The position numbers and the translations under genes were made by a program. This document shows, one piece after another, positions 5,825 through 13,521 of a stretch of DNA of 22,186 bases (position 1 is its first letter; every line of letters starts with the position of its first letter). Location: NCBI RefSeq assembly GCF_934561205.1, contig NZ_CAKTFU010000022.1, forward strand, positions 1-22,186, given 5' to 3'. A model generated the notes under the pieces. That model had not been told where the DNA came from. It searched no databases and saw nothing but the letters and a program-made list of their open reading frames with translations. The DNA is from an uncultured Gemmiger sp. Its GTDB lineage: Bacteria > Bacillota > Clostridia > Oscillospirales > Ruminococcaceae.

Positions 5825-7386
5825 CAGCAAAGCGGGGCGACCAGCCGCAATACGGCGCTGTACATCGTGCCCGCAAAGCCTGTGTGGCAATCTTCAGGCA
5901 GGACGGCGCGGCAGTGGCGCTCCAGCGCGGCGAAGTCGGCGGCGATATCCTGCAAAACGGCGCCGCCGTACAGCAGGGTGCCGCACTCAAAGTGCAGATA
6001 CAGGCTGCGGTAATCCAGGTTCACCGTGCCGACGGAGGCGATTTTGTCATCGCACAGCCAGGTTTTGGCATGCAGGAAGCCGGGGTTGAAGGTGTAAATT
6101 TTTACACCGGCCTGCAATAAATGCAAAAAGTAACTGCGGGTCAGCAGATATATCGTCTTTTTGTCGGGGATGCCCGGCACATAGATGCGCACGTCCACGC
6201 CGCGCTTGGCGGCAAGGCGCAGTGCGGTCTGCATGTCATCGTCCAGAATCAGGTAGGGCGTGCAGAGGTACAGCCGATTCTGCGCTTGGGAAATCAGCTC
6301 CAGGTAGACATTCTTGGCCACGCTCTCGCGGTCGATGGGGCTGTCGGCAAAGGGCTGCACCAGGCAGTCGGTCGGCTGCGGCGGGGCAGGGGGCAGGCTT
6401 TCGGCGGCGTCCAGCCCCTCATCGGGATAGTGCCCGCGCCAGAAGCTCAAAAAGATGTTGGCAAACCCGGCGGCGGCCGGGCCTTCCAGCCGCACGCCGC
6501 TGTCCTTCCAGTAGCCGAAACGGGCAATGCGGTTGATATACTCGTCCGCCAGATTTACGCCGCCGGTAAAGGCGATGCGCCCGTCAATGACCATGATCTT
6601 GCGGTGGTCGCGGTTGTTCATGACCAGGTTCAGCAGCGGCACAAAGCGGTTGAAGCTGAACGCGCGGATGCCCTCCTGCTGCAGGGTCTCCGCATAGTTG
6701 TGCGGCAGCAGGGTCAGGCAGCCTGCGTCGTCGTAAATTACGCGCACGTCCAGCCCGGCGGCAGCCTTTTGGCGTAAGATCTCGTGGATACGGCCCCACA
6801 TTTCGCCCTCGCCGATGATAAAGCTCTCAATATAAATGCTGTGCTCGGCGCTTTCCAGCGCGGGCAGCATGGCGGCAAACATGGCCTCACCGCTGGGGTA
6901 GTAGGTCGCGGCGGTGCCGTCGTACACCGGCGCGGGGGCGTAGTCCCGCAGGTAGCGGGCCGTCAGCGCGGCGCGGGGGTTTTGGTGTTCCAGCTTTTGC
7001 AGGGCAAAGGGGTCGGCGATGCGCAGGGGCGCCAGCGCGGCCTCGGCGCGTTCCAGCTTGCGGCGCAGAATACGCGCGGGGCGCTTGTTGCCCCACAGCA
7101 GGTAGAGCAGCCCGCCCTGCACCGGCATGACCATAAATAAGATCATCCAGCTGATCTTGAATTCCGGCGCGGTGGAATCCTGCCGGATGAGCGCCAAGCA
7201 CATCAGCACGCTGAGGATAAGCCCGGCGGTGTTGAAGCCCTTGGCGTAATCCGCCAGCCAGAAAAACAGCGAAAACAGCCAAAACGCCTGCAAAAGCAGC
7301 AAAAGCAACGTCAGCGTCAAACGGCTGAATACAATCGACAGCAGCCGCTGTAAAAGCCGCCGCCGTGCGGGTTTTAACTTTTTCAT
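5824..7386 (-). CDS. cls: Cardiolipin synthase (phospholipase D superfamily)
   Basis: A 520-residue membrane enzyme that would join two phosphatidylglycerol molecules into cardiolipin and glycerol. ATG 7386 sits just behind GAGGTG; an in-frame GTG two codons earlier is possible. After a basic start (MKKLKPARRRLLQRLL), two or three hydrophobic segments cover about residues 16-98, ending in QGGLLYLLWGNKR as in Cls proteins. Both catalytic HKD motifs are present: HRKIMVIDGRIAFTGG from about residue 261 and HAKTWLCDDKIASVGTVNLDYRS from about 439. Length and layout match the bacterial ClsA-like family. It is a single-gene unit, convergent with the membrane protein and divergent from the transketolase genes. 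Its promoter is not clear to me; a weak TTGCAA/ATAATA pair can be read upstream on the minus strand. Confidence 0.93.
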   Translation of the reverse strand: MKKLKPARRRLLQRLLSIVFSRLTLTLLLLLLQAFWLFSLFFWLADYAKGFNTAGLILSVLMCLALIRQDSTAPEFKISWMILFMVMPVQGGLLYLLWGNKRPARILRRKLERAEAALAPLRIADPFALQKLEHQNPRAALTARYLRDYAPAPVYDGTAATYYPSGEAMFAAMLPALESAEHSIYIESFIIGEGEMWGRIHEILRQKAAAGLDVRVIYDDAGCLTLLPHNYAETLQQEGIRAFSFNRFVPLLNLVMNNRDHRKIMVIDGRIAFTGGVNLADEYINRIARFGYWKDSGVRLEGPAAAGFANIFLSFWRGHYPDEGLDAAESLPPAPPQPTDCLVQPFADSPIDRESVAKNVYLELISQAQNRLYLCTPYLILDDDMQTALRLAAKRGVDVRIYVPGIPDKKTIYLLTRSYFLHLLQAGVKIYTFNPGFLHAKTWLCDDKIASVGTVNLDYRSLYLHFECGTLLYGGAVLQDIAADFAALERHCRAVLPEDCHTGFAGTMYSAVLRLVAPLC

Positions 7387-7540
7387 AGGCACCTCGCTCC
7401 CGATAAAACGCTATACCCTTATTATTGCACAGCTGCCGCCGCTTTGCAAGCGCGCTCCTTGTACGCTTTGGGCAAAGCGCACAAAAAGTCGACAAAAATT
7501 TTGCCGGCACCAATTTCTGCGCCAAATTTTGAAAAAGTGG

Positions 7541-7568
7541 TTGCGAGTTTCGGCGAATCGTGTATAAT
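7541..7568 (+). promoter_or_regulatory. Promoter of the transketolase operon
   Basis: TTGCGA (7541-7546), a 16-base spacer and a consensus TATAAT (7563-7568), about 65 bases before the start codon. The rest of the 250-base gap from the cardiolipin synthase start (7387-7635) shows no gene; a short palindrome GCTTTGGGCAAAGC lies near 7464-7477. Confidence 0.75.
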
Positions 7569-7635
7569 ATATATTAGTATAGTATGTGGCGCAATAACGC
7601 CTTTTAGATTTCCAAGGGACCGGAGGAACATAACT

Positions 7636-8505
7636 ATGACAAAAACAGAAACGCTGCAGTTAAAATTGACAGCGACCCGCGTGCGTATGGGTATCATTGA
7701 GGCTACCCACGGCGCAGGCTGCGGGCATCCGGGCGGCAGTTTGTCCGCTGCGGACGTGATGACATACCTGTATTTCCGTGAGATGCGCATTGACCCTGAG
7801 CAGCCCAAGGATCCGGGCCGTGACCGCTTTGTGCTCAGCAAGGGCCACTGCGCCCCCGGTTTGTACGCCACCCTGGCAGAGCGCGGCTATTTCCCTGTGG
7901 AGGATCTGCCCACCCTGCGCCATTCCGACAGCTACCTGCAGGGCCACCCCAACATGAACACCGTGCCCGGTGTTGACATGAGCACCGGCAGCCTGGGTCA
8001 GGGCGTTTCCACCGCCTGCGGTATGGCCCTGGGCGCCAAGCAGATGGGCAGCGACATCAATGTCTACACCCTGCTGGGCGACGGCGAAATTGAGGAAGGC
8101 CAGTGCTGGGAAGCCTTTATGTTTGCCAACCACTATAAGCTGGACAACCTCTGCATTATGGTGGACGTCAACGGTTTGCAGATCGACGGCGCTACCCGCG
8201 ACGTCATGAACTCCGAGCCGCTGGACCGCAAGCTGGACGCGTTCGGTTTCAACACCATTGTCTGCAACGGCAACTCCTACGCCGAGCTGGAGCAGGCGTT
8301 CAAGATGTTTGAACTGTCCCACGGCAGCGGCAAGCCCACCTGTTTCCTGCTGCGCACCACCAAGGGTTTGGGCGTCAGCTACATGCAGAACGCTGTCGAG
8401 TGGCACGGCAAGGCACCCAACGATGCCGAGTACGAGCAGGCCATGAGCGAGCTGCGTGCCGAATATGAAGCTTTGGAAAAGGAGATCGAGCGCAACAATG
8501 GCTGA
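7636..8505 (+). CDS. Transketolase, N-terminal (TPP-binding) subunit
   Basis: A 289-residue protein that forms the thiamine-diphosphate-binding half of a two-subunit transketolase, which moves two-carbon ketol units between sugar phosphates in the non-oxidative pentose phosphate pathway. ATG 7636 follows GGAGGA (7622-7627). It has GCGHPGGSLSAAD near residues 28-40 and SKGHCAPGLYA near 68. The cofactor motif begins GDGEIEEGQ at 148 and ends at VDVNG with Asn about 179, the Mg2+/diphosphate site. Split transketolases are common in Firmicutes and archaea, so the short length is not a truncation. The last 8 bases overlap the start of the C-terminal subunit gene. A 1-deoxyxylulose-phosphate synthase fragment is a less likely alternative. 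Confidence 0.93.
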   Translation: MTKTETLQLKLTATRVRMGIIEATHGAGCGHPGGSLSAADVMTYLYFREMRIDPEQPKDPGRDRFVLSKGHCAPGLYATLAERGYFPVEDLPTLRHSDSYLQGHPNMNTVPGVDMSTGSLGQGVSTACGMALGAKQMGSDINVYTLLGDGEIEEGQCWEAFMFANHYKLDNLCIMVDVNGLQIDGATRDVMNSEPLDRKLDAFGFNTIVCNGNSYAELEQAFKMFELSHGSGKPTCFLLRTTKGLGVSYMQNAVEWHGKAPNDAEYEQAMSELRAEYEALEKEIERNNG

Positions 8506-9454
8506 TATGAAAAAAATTGCCACCCGCGTAAGCTACGGCAACACGCTGGTTGAGCTTGCCCAGCAGGGCGCAGACAATCTGGTGGTTTTTGACGCCGATC
8601 TGGCCGCCGCCACCAAGACCGAAATCTTTAAGAAGGCCTACCCGGAGCGCCATTTTGACTGCGGCATTGCCGAGCAGAACATGGTAGGCGTTGCCGCCGG
8701 TATGAGCACCATGGGCTATGTGCCCTTTGTGTCCAGCTTTGCCATGTTTGCCGCGGGCCGCGCCTTTGAGCAGATCCGCAACACCGTCGGCTACCCCCAC
8801 CTGAACGTCAAGATCGCCGCCACCCACGCCGGCCTTTCGGTCGGTGAGGACGGTGCCTCCCACCAGTGCTGCGAGGATATCGCCCTGATGCGCTCCATCC
8901 CCGGCATGGTGGTCCTCAGCCCGGCGGACGACGTCGAGGCTCGCGCCGCTGTCATCGCCGCCTACAATTACGAAGGCCCTGTTTACCTGCGTCTGTCCCG
9001 TCTGCCCAGCCCGGTGTTCCACAACGCTGACAACTATGAGTTCCACATCGGCAAGGGCGAAAAGCTGACCGACGGCTTTGACGCCGCCATCATCGCCACC
9101 GGCCTGATGACCGGCGAGGCACTGCGCGCCGCCGTGCTGGCCAAGCGCCAGGGCATCAGTGTGCGTGTCATCAACATGCCCACCATCAAGCCGCTGGACG
9201 AGGAGATCGTCCTGACCGCCGCCCGCGAGTGCCACAACATCATCACCGTCGAGGAGCATAACATCATCGGCGGCCTGGGCGAGGCTGTCTGCTCTTTGCT
9301 GAGCGAGAAAATGCCCACTCCCGTGCGCCGCATCGGTGTGCAGGATAAGTTCGGCCACTCCGGCCCCGCCGCCGAGGTCCTGCGTGACTACGGCCTGACC
9401 GCCGAGAACATCGCCGCCGCTGTGCGCGATATGGTCTACCCCGGCACGGTCTAA
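8498..9454 (+). CDS. Transketolase, C-terminal (pyrimidine-binding) subunit
   Basis: A 318-residue partner of the preceding gene. The chosen ATG 8498 lies inside the end of the upstream gene in a different frame (8-base overlap), which suggests translational coupling and equal production. The nearest GGAG is about 13 bases away, so the overlap may matter more than the ribosome site. The pyrimidine-binding domain contains DCGIAEQNMVGVAAGM, where Glu about 59 is the residue that activates the thiamine ring. THAGLSVGEDGASHQ follows, and the C-terminal transketolase domain (IIATGLMTGEAL, EEHNIIGGLGEAV, DKFGHSGPAAEVLRDYGLT) is complete. It ends before a strong terminator, so the operon has two genes. 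Confidence 0.93.
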   Translation: MADMKKIATRVSYGNTLVELAQQGADNLVVFDADLAAATKTEIFKKAYPERHFDCGIAEQNMVGVAAGMSTMGYVPFVSSFAMFAAGRAFEQIRNTVGYPHLNVKIAATHAGLSVGEDGASHQCCEDIALMRSIPGMVVLSPADDVEARAAVIAAYNYEGPVYLRLSRLPSPVFHNADNYEFHIGKGEKLTDGFDAAIIATGLMTGEALRAAVLAKRQGISVRVINMPTIKPLDEEIVLTAARECHNIITVEEHNIIGGLGEAVCSLLSEKMPTPVRRIGVQDKFGHSGPAAEVLRDYGLTAENIAAAVRDMVYPGTV

Positions 9455-9469
9455 GCAATACGCTTTTGA

Positions 9470-9505
9470 ACAGGGTGCTGTGCTTTGTGCAGCGCCCTGT
9501 TTTTT
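9470..9505 (+). terminator. Rho-independent terminator of the transketolase operon
   Basis: ACAGGGTGCTG (9470-9480) pairs with CAGCGCCCTGT (9490-9500) with one G-U pair, then TTTTTT. Confidence 0.92.
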
Positions 9506-9526
9506 GCGGAATTGCGGCCGAAACAC

Positions 9527-9555
9527 TTGACATTGCGCCGCAGATACGCTATATA
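9527..9555 (+). promoter_or_regulatory. Promoter of acpP-proS
   Basis: A consensus TTGACA (9527-9532), a 17-base spacer and TATATA (9550-9555), about 40 bases before acpP. I do not see a clear FapR or FabT operator. Confidence 0.82.
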
Positions 9556-9594
9556 TTAAATGTACTAAAGTGTTTATCATAAAGGAGTAACTGT

Positions 9595-9831
9595 ATGGAT
9601 TCCGAAATTTTTGCCCGTATCCGTGAATACTTGGCCGACCAGCTGGAGGTTGAGCCTGAAAAGATCACCCCCGACAGCGATATCGTCAACGATTTCGGTG
9701 CCGACAGCCTGGATGTTATCGACATGATCACCACCCTGTCCGACGAATTCGGCGTGGAGATCCCTGATGAGGATATCGAAAACTTCCACACCGTGGGTGA
9801 TGTGGTCAAATATATGCAGGAGCGCGTCTGA
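9595..9831 (+). CDS. acpP: Acyl carrier protein
   Basis: A 78-residue acidic four-helix protein that carries growing acyl chains on a phosphopantetheine arm during fatty acid synthesis. The attachment motif GADSLDVIDMI places the modified serine at residue 38. Helix II and the C-terminal DEFGVEIPDEDIENFHTVGDVVKYM match bacterial AcpP closely. ATG 9595 follows AAAGGAG. It is transcribed from its own strong promoter and followed after 30 bases by proS with no terminator between, so the two share a transcript. No other fatty acid synthesis genes are nearby, which is unusual for acpP. A dedicated carrier protein for another pathway cannot be excluded, but the sequence is typical. Confidence 0.93.
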   Translation: MDSEIFARIREYLADQLEVEPEKITPDSDIVNDFGADSLDVIDMITTLSDEFGVEIPDEDIENFHTVGDVVKYMQERV

Positions 9832-9861
9832 TACTGCGCCCCCAAAAGTGTGAGGAAAAAT

Positions 9862-11301
9862 ATGGCAAACGATAAGAAAAAAATGGTCGAGGCGATCACC
9901 GCCCAGGAGGTCGACTTCGCCCAGTGGTACACCGATATCTGCACCAAGGCCGAGCTGGTGGAATATTCCAGCGTCAAGGGCTTTGTGGTGCTGCGTCCCT
10001 ATGGCTTTGCCATCTGGGAGAATATCCAGAAAATTCTGGACAGCCGCTTTAAGGCCACCGGCCACGAGAACGTGGCCATGCCCGTGCTGATCCCCGAAAG
10101 CCTGCTGAAAAAGGAAGGCGAGTTGGTCAATGGCTTTGCCCCCGAAGTGGCCTGGGTCACCGCCGGCGGCAGCGACCCCCTGGAGGAGCGCCTGGCTGTG
10201 CGCCCCACCAGCGAGACGATGTTCTGCGACCATTTCAGCCATGTGCTGCACTCCTACCGCGACCTGCCCATGCTGTACAACCAGTGGTGCAGCGTGGTCC
10301 GCTGGGAAAAATCCACCCGTCCCTTCCTGCGCACCCGCGAGTTCTGGTGGCAGGAGGGTCATACCATCCACGAGACCGCCGAAGAGGCCAAGGCCGAGAC
10401 CGAGCAGCAGCTGAACTGCTACGCCGATTTCTGCGAGAATGACCTGTGCATCCCCGTGCTGAAGGGCCGCAAGACCGACAAGGAGAAGTTTGCCGGTGCC
10501 GAGGCTACCTACACCATCGAGGCTATGATGAAGGACGGCAAGGCGCTGCAGAGCGGCACCAGCCACTACTTTGGCGACAAGTTCAGCCGCGCCTATGACG
10601 TGACCTTTACCGGCCGCGACAACACCCTGCAGTACCCGTTCCAGACCTCCTGGGGCGTTTCCACCCGTCTGATCGGTGCCATCATCATGGCGCACGGCGA
10701 TGACGACGGCCTGATCCTGCCCCCTGCCATTGCCCCCGTGCAGGTGGTCATCGTACCTGTGGCTGCGCATAAGCCCGGCGTTATCGAAAAATGCCGCGAG
10801 CTGGCGGACGAGATCGGCAAGTATGCCCGCGTCAAGCTGGACGACAGCGACAAGCAGCCCGGCTGGAAGTTTGCTCAGTGGGAGATGAAGGGCGTGCCTG
10901 TCCGCCTGGAAGTCGGCCCCCGCGACATCGAGAACGGCCAGTGCGTGCTGGTCCGCCGCGATACCCGCGAAAAGCAGTTCGTCAAATTTGAGGAGCTGGC
11001 TACTGCCATCCCCGCCGCCATGCAGGAGCTGGCCAAGGATCTGTACGACCGCGCCCTCAAGAACCGCGAGGCTCGCACCACCAGCGCTGCCACCAAGGAA
11101 GAAATCAAAGAAAAGGCAGCTGCCTCCACCGGGTTTATCAAGACCATGTGGTGCGGCGAGCTGGCGTGTGAGGAAGCTATGAAGTCCGAGTTTGGCCTTT
11201 CCAGCCGCTGCATGCCTTTTGCCCAGGAACACATCAGCGACGTTTGCCCCATCTGCGGCAAACCTGCGCAGAAGATGGTCGTCTGGGGTATTGCCTATTA
11301 A
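9862..11301 (+). CDS. proS: Prolyl-tRNA synthetase, type 3 (archaeal/eukaryote-like)
   Basis: A 479-residue class II synthetase that attaches proline to tRNA-Pro. I chose ATG 9862, five bases after GAGGA (9852-9856); an in-frame GTG at 9850 is less well placed. It shows RPTSE at 114-118, motif 2 as FLRTREFWWQEGH at about 155-167, and motif 3 as STRLIGAIIMAHGDDDG at about 268-283. The anticodon-binding domain follows. The C-terminal zinc-type domain has cysteines in WCGELACEE, SSRCMPF and VCPICGK and ends in WGIAY, the usual terminal-tyrosine ending of this subtype. The editing insertion of the long bacterial ProRS is absent, as expected. It is the second gene of the acpP transcript. Confidence 0.95.
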   Translation: MANDKKKMVEAITAQEVDFAQWYTDICTKAELVEYSSVKGFVVLRPYGFAIWENIQKILDSRFKATGHENVAMPVLIPESLLKKEGELVNGFAPEVAWVTAGGSDPLEERLAVRPTSETMFCDHFSHVLHSYRDLPMLYNQWCSVVRWEKSTRPFLRTREFWWQEGHTIHETAEEAKAETEQQLNCYADFCENDLCIPVLKGRKTDKEKFAGAEATYTIEAMMKDGKALQSGTSHYFGDKFSRAYDVTFTGRDNTLQYPFQTSWGVSTRLIGAIIMAHGDDDGLILPPAIAPVQVVIVPVAAHKPGVIEKCRELADEIGKYARVKLDDSDKQPGWKFAQWEMKGVPVRLEVGPRDIENGQCVLVRRDTREKQFVKFEELATAIPAAMQELAKDLYDRALKNREARTTSAATKEEIKEKAAASTGFIKTMWCGELACEEAMKSEFGLSSRCMPFAQEHISDVCPICGKPAQKMVVWGIAY

Positions 11302-11307
11302 AAGCGC

Positions 11308-11337
11308 AAAAGCGGTGCCGAACGGCACCGCTTTTTT
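11308..11337 (+). terminator. Rho-independent terminator after proS
   Basis: AAAAGCGGTGCC (11308-11319), loop GAAC, and GGCACCGCTTTTTT (11324-11337), seven bases after the stop. Confidence 0.95.
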
Positions 11338-11358
11338 GGATTTTGCAAAGGAATCACT

Positions 11359-12429
11359 ATGTTTGTAATTCTGCTGGCATTGTGTGTTTATGCCCTCGGC
11401 CTGGTGTGTACGGCGGTGGGCAGTCGGTTGGCGGGGCGCTGCACCACCTGGTGCTGTGCGCTGCTAGGGCTGCCGCTGTGGGTCGTGGGGGGCACCGTGG
11501 TGCCCTTCTGCCTGGCATTGCCCCAGCTTACACTGGCGTTTCAGGCGGCGGGTCTGTCGCTTACCTCCATTGCGGTGGGCGCGGCGCTGGCAGGGTCCGT
11601 CACCAACTTGGGGCTGGCACTGGCGGTCTGCCTGCTGCAACCCCAGGCTGCGACCGTGCATCGGGGCGAGTTTACCCGCAAGTGCGCGCTGCTGCTGGCA
11701 GCCTGCGCCACGGTTTTGCTGTTCGTGCGGGACGGCAAGCTCAGCTACACGGGCACAGGCATTTTGATGGCTTTGTTTGTCTTTTTTGTGCTGCAAAGCA
11801 TCGTCTACCAATACAATGCCGCCGACGGCACAGAGCAGGAGCCGATCTCCACCGATGGCGCGGCCGATGCCCCTGCCGAGAGCTACACCGCCGGCACAAT
11901 GTCCTTTCCCGCCATGGGGGTGTTCAACAGCCTGAAAAACCTGTCCGGCGTGGTGCTGGGCATGGTGCTGCTGGGCATCGGGGCGCAGGCGCTGGCGTAC
12001 AGTGCCATCACCTTTGCCAACCTGACAGGCACAATCCAGGCGCTGTGGGCGTCCACGCTGGTCAGCTTCGGCTTCTGCCTGCCGCTGCTGGCGGACGTGC
12101 TGGATCACCCGCTTGGCTCGATCTGGAAGAAATTTGCGTTGAAGTGTCGGTTTTTCCCGCCGGATACGCTGCCGATGCAGCTTTTGAACAGCGCGATTCT
12201 GAACCTGACGCTGGCCCTGCCGGTATCGGGGCTGATGTACCGCCAACGTCTGCCCATCGCCGACCAGTACCGCAGCTACGATATCCCGCTGTGCGCCGTC
12301 ATGACGCTGGTCTTGTTGCTGCCGCCGCTGCTGCGCAAGCGGCTGTACCGCTGGCAGGGGGCTGTCTGCCTGGTGCTGTACGGCTTTTATCTGGCGGCGG
12401 TGCTGCTGGCACCCCGTGCGGGCGCGTAA
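11359..12429 (+). CDS. Divergent Na+/Ca2+-exchanger-like membrane protein
   Basis: A 356-residue protein with about ten hydrophobic segments in two halves, split by a polar loop at roughly residues 150-185. ATG 11359 follows AAAGGA. Each half contains a segment that recalls the alpha-repeat of CaCA cation exchangers: GAALAGSVTNLGLALAV in the first half and MQLLNSAILNLTLALPV in the second, matching the G-N-x-x-G-S-N-x-x-N-x-x-L pattern only loosely. The acidic residue of the canonical GTSLPE motif is missing (GTVVPFCLALP), so transport activity or ion may differ. The two-fold repeat and length favour a transporter, but the family call is tentative. It stands alone between the proS terminator and the lipoprotein gene, and I see no terminator of its own. 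Confidence 0.5.
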   Translation: MFVILLALCVYALGLVCTAVGSRLAGRCTTWCCALLGLPLWVVGGTVVPFCLALPQLTLAFQAAGLSLTSIAVGAALAGSVTNLGLALAVCLLQPQAATVHRGEFTRKCALLLAACATVLLFVRDGKLSYTGTGILMALFVFFVLQSIVYQYNAADGTEQEPISTDGAADAPAESYTAGTMSFPAMGVFNSLKNLSGVVLGMVLLGIGAQALAYSAITFANLTGTIQALWASTLVSFGFCLPLLADVLDHPLGSIWKKFALKCRFFPPDTLPMQLLNSAILNLTLALPVSGLMYRQRLPIADQYRSYDIPLCAVMTLVLLLPPLLRKRLYRWQGAVCLVLYGFYLAAVLLAPRAGA

Positions 12430-12448
12430 ACACAAATTTTTTGCCGCC

Positions 12449-12474
12449 TGTAACGTGCGGACGCCGTTTCCGTC
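12449..12474 (+). promoter_or_regulatory. ECF-sigma-type promoter motif before the lipoprotein gene
   Basis: TGTAAC (12449-12454), a 16-base spacer and CGTC (12471-12474, in CGTCTTTA) match the AAC-N16-CGTC geometry of extracytoplasmic-function sigma factor promoters. No housekeeping -35/-10 pair is visible in the 83-base gap. A cell-envelope stress signal would suit a lipoprotein gene. Confidence 0.5.
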
Positions 12475-12492
12475 TTTATAGGTGAAGGAACC

Positions 12493-12516
12493 ATGAAAAA
12501 GGAGGTATCCCCATGA
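12493..12516 (+). CDS. Seven-codon leader ORF overlapping the lipoprotein start
   Basis: ATG 12493 follows AAGGAA at five bases. The frame encodes MKKEVSP, and its TGA (12514-12516) overlaps the ATG (12513-12515) of the lipoprotein gene. The AAGGAGG that serves the lipoprotein lies inside this ORF, so translation of the leader would run over it and could couple or tune the downstream start. The peptide itself need have no function. Confidence 0.4.
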   Translation: MKKEVSP

Positions 12517-13469
12517 AAAAACGTTTAGGAATCCCTGCGGCCCTGCTGGCGGCGGCTCTGCTGGCTGCCTGCGGTGCCAGTTCCGAAAGCTACGCCAGCA
12601 GCGCCTCTGTGGCGAACGGCAGCTATTACGACGAATCCGCCGCCATGGAAGCTGAGTACGGCGGCACCGACAGCGGCAGCACGACCCCGTCGCTGGACCC
12701 GTCGGTGCAGAACACCGAGCAGAAGATCGTCTACACCGCCGATATGCGCATCGAAGCGACTGACTTTGCCGCCGCCCGCGATGCGTTCCTGGCCGCTGTG
12801 GAGGATACCGGCGGGTGGCTGGAGCATACCTATGTATCGGGCAGCGAGGAGGATCACGACCGCTACGCCAGCTACACGGTGCGCGTCCCGGCGGAAAACT
12901 ACCGCGCCTTTTTGGAGCAGGCAGGCAAGGGCGGCAGCGTCAGTTCCCTGAGCGAGGACGCGAGCAACATCACCGAAAATTACATTGACGTGCAGGCGCG
13001 CCTTGCCGCCCTGGAAGCACAGCGCGACCGCCTGAACGCCCTGGCAGACAAGGCCGAAACCACCGCCGATTTGCTGGAAATCGAAAACCAGCTGACCGAT
13101 GTGCAGTATGAGCTGGAAAGCTACACCCGCAAGCTGCGCGCCATGGACTCGCAGGTGATGTACTCCACTGTGGAGGCAACGCTGAACGAGGTCGCGGTGT
13201 ACAGCCCCACGGCATCGACCGGTTTCGGGCAGCGCATCGCGGACGCCTTCAGCGAGGGCGGTGCGGGCTTTGTCAGCTTTGTGCAGGGTCTGGCCGTTGC
13301 CGTCGTCTACCTGTGGCCGCTGCTGCTGATCGTGGCTGTCGCAGTCACCGCCGTGGCCTTGTGGCGGCGCAAGCACCCCAAAAAGCCCAAGCAGAAACCC
13401 GCCGCCCCGACACCTGCCGTCTACGATGCCCCCGCAGAAACCCCGAACCAACCCAAGTATAAGCAATAA
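12513..13469 (+). CDS. DUF4349 domain lipoprotein
   Basis: A 318-residue surface protein. The N-terminal signal ends in a lipobox, LLAAC, with Cys 20 as the lipidated residue, so it would be anchored to the outer face of the membrane. After a Ser/Gly-rich linker, about residues 70-270 match the DUF4349 family: KIVYTADMRIEATDFAAA, GGWLEHTYVSG, a long coiled-coil-like helix rich in Glu/Ala/Leu (ARLAALEAQRDRLNALADKA) and VMYSTVEATLNEV. A transmembrane helix at about 265-290 and a basic, proline-rich tail (RRKHPKKPKQK) follow, so the protein crosses back into the cytoplasm. ATG 12513 has AAGGAGG upstream. The function of the family is not known; envelope stress response is suggested only by the ECF-like promoter. 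Confidence 0.9.
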   Translation: MKKRLGIPAALLAAALLAACGASSESYASSASVANGSYYDESAAMEAEYGGTDSGSTTPSLDPSVQNTEQKIVYTADMRIEATDFAAARDAFLAAVEDTGGWLEHTYVSGSEEDHDRYASYTVRVPAENYRAFLEQAGKGGSVSSLSEDASNITENYIDVQARLAALEAQRDRLNALADKAETTADLLEIENQLTDVQYELESYTRKLRAMDSQVMYSTVEATLNEVAVYSPTASTGFGQRIADAFSEGGAGFVSFVQGLAVAVVYLWPLLLIVAVAVTAVALWRRKHPKKPKQKPAAPTPAVYDAPAETPNQPKYKQ

Positions 13470-13475
13470 ATAAGC

Positions 13476-13508
13476 GATGCCCCGCAAGGCAAAGCCTTGC
13501 GGGGCGTC
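13476..13508. terminator. Bidirectional terminator between the lipoprotein and MATE genes
   Basis: GCCCCGCAAGGC (13479-13490), loop AAA and GCCTTGCGGGGC (13494-13505), extended by GAT/GTC, followed by T-rich sequence on both strands. It serves two convergent genes. Confidence 0.85.
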
Positions 13509-13521
13509 ATTGTTTTGCTGT

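Noticed and set aside
5639..6013. Open frame over repeat copy 1 and the end of the cardiolipin synthase gene
   Set aside because: Half of it lies in a non-coding repeat and half is antisense to a known gene; no ribosome site or domain.
9577..11328. A 583-codon open frame antisense to acpP and proS
   Set aside because: It lies wholly over two well-identified genes, has a low-complexity Gly/Ala/His-rich composition and no ribosome site. It is a shadow of GC-rich coding sequence.
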